A stretch of DNA of 6,117 bases from Lentisphaeria bacterium (lineage in GTDB: Bacteria > Verrucomicrobiota > Lentisphaeria > Victivallales > GWF2-50-93): the NCBI GenBank assembly GCA_020056205.1, contig JAGVIF010000505.1:1-6117 (forward strand). Reading direction: 5' to 3'. Every line of letters begins with the position of its first letter. Position 1 is the first letter of the stretch. Position numbers and translations under genes: made by a program. Below are positions 5,455 through 6,117 of the stretch, in pieces. Under the pieces are notes generated by a model. It saw nothing but the letters and a program-made list of their open reading frames with translations, was not told where the DNA came from and did no database searches.

Positions 5455-6117
5455 ATGTATATGAAAGCAATAATGGTGATGTTTGATTCCTTGAACCGGC
5501 ACATGTTACCGGTTTATGGATGTGACTGGGTCGTAGCTCCGAATTTCAAGAGGCTCGCGGAAAAGTCGGTGACATTCGACAAGTCGTTCGTTGGAAGCAT
5601 GCCATGTATGCCTGCGAGACGGGAACTGCATACGGGGCGCTACAACTTCCTGCATCGGAGTTGGGGCCCGATCGAACCATTCGATGATTCCATGCCCGAG
5701 ATATTGAAGAACAACGGCGTGTGGAGCCATCTTGCCAGCGATCATTATCATTACTGGGAGGAAGGCGGCTCTAACTATCATACCCGCTACAAGACCTGGG
5801 AGATTTCACGGGGCCAGGAAGGGGACCCATGGATCGGCGACTTGGACAAGAATATTTTCAATCACAATCCGCACAAAAAAGGCGAATGGGTGTTCCAGGA
5901 TTCGATAAACCGCAAGCGCATTGCTGATGAGTTCGAGTTCCCGCAGGCGAAGACGACCACGATGGGAATCGAGTTCATGAGCAGGAATTCGAAAAGCGAC
6001 AACTGGTTGCTGCAGATCGAGACATTCGATCCGCACGAGCCCTTCTTCGTTCCTGAACGATTCAAAAAACTTTATGACTACGATTTCTCCTGTTTTCAGA
6101 ACGACTGGCCGGACTAC
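5455..6117 (+). CDS. Sulfatase, Cys-type (alkaline phosphatase superfamily), 3' end outside the window
   Basis: The first 221 residues of a type I sulfatase, which hydrolyses sulfate esters, here presumably on a glycan. The frame is open to the last base; full-length relatives are usually near 450-550 residues. MVMFDSLNRHMLPVYG (7-22) contains the first metal ligand, D11. CMPARRELHTGR (51-62) is the C-x-P-x-R signature, in which C51 is converted to formylglycine, the catalytic nucleophile. FDPHEPFF (191-198) fits the downstream substrate/metal-site region. The later metal-binding Asp/Asn pair should lie beyond the window. No signal peptide precedes the core fold, so the enzyme is predicted to be cytoplasmic and needs a formylglycine-generating or anaerobic maturing enzyme, not seen here. 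It is transcribed divergently from the rhamnosidase, which suggests shared regulation and joint action on a sulfated rhamnose-containing glycan. The exact sulfatase subfamily is not assigned. Confidence 0.93.
   Translation, partial: MYMKAIMVMFDSLNRHMLPVYGCDWVVAPNFKRLAEKSVTFDKSFVGSMPCMPARRELHTGRYNFLHRSWGPIEPFDDSMPEILKNNGVWSHLASDHYHYWEEGGSNYHTRYKTWEISRGQEGDPWIGDLDKNIFNHNPHKKGEWVFQDSINRKRIADEFEFPQAKTTTMGIEFMSRNSKSDNWLLQIETFDPHEPFFVPERFKKLYDYDFSCFQNDWPDY

Noticed and set aside
5506..6065. Three minus-strand open frames opposite the sulfatase
   Set aside because: The plus strand carries the C-x-P-x-R signature and other sulfatase motifs; the opposite frames are shadows.
1..6117. CRISPR array, tRNA, rRNA, riboswitch or defence system
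   Set aside because: No spaced direct repeats, no tRNA-like cloverleaf, no rRNA motifs and no defence gene signatures were seen on reading. The reverse transcriptase is of the group II intron type, flanked by domain V, and is not a retron or other defence RT.

Overview
The window reads like an accessory, carbohydrate-degrading part of a bacterial chromosome. A cytoplasmic GH78-type alpha-L-rhamnosidase faces a Cys-type sulfatase across a 285-bp divergent intergenic region. A mobile group II intron and two small genes lie on the left. Sulfatases paired with rhamnosidases, small signal-peptide proteins and scattered group II introns at moderate GC would fit a Lentisphaerota/Kiritimatiellota-like (PVC) organism. 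A Bacteroidota-like host cannot be excluded. This taxonomic guess is inference; no marker gene is present.

Left third (1 to about 1619, possibly 1699): a group II intron whose 5' end lies outside the window. Positions 1-370 are structured ribozyme sequence (5' domains up to the start of domain IV). An intron-encoded reverse transcriptase/maturase follows (377-1531), and domain V is clear at 1543-1575. The maturase keeps YADD but appears to have lost about 60 residues in frame, spanning the end of the palm and most of the thumb. The copy is therefore probably defective as a self-mobile element.

Just downstream (1687-1989) is a short helix-hairpin-helix gene with a good ribosome binding site but an in-frame TAG at codon 17. 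It is probably a pseudogene. A strong bidirectional hairpin terminator (1991-2023) separates it from a convergent gene for a 157-residue secreted protein of unknown function (2040-2513, minus strand).

Right half: the rhamnosidase (2746-5169, minus strand, GTG start) and the sulfatase (5455 to beyond the window, plus strand) are divergently arranged, as expected for a locus that breaks down a sulfated, rhamnose-containing glycan. Neither shows a signal peptide, so both probably act in the cytoplasm on imported oligosaccharides. No clearly new multi-gene system is visible. The points most worth a second look are the internally deleted maturase, the TAG-interrupted HhH gene abutting the intron, and the uncertain intron 3' boundary.
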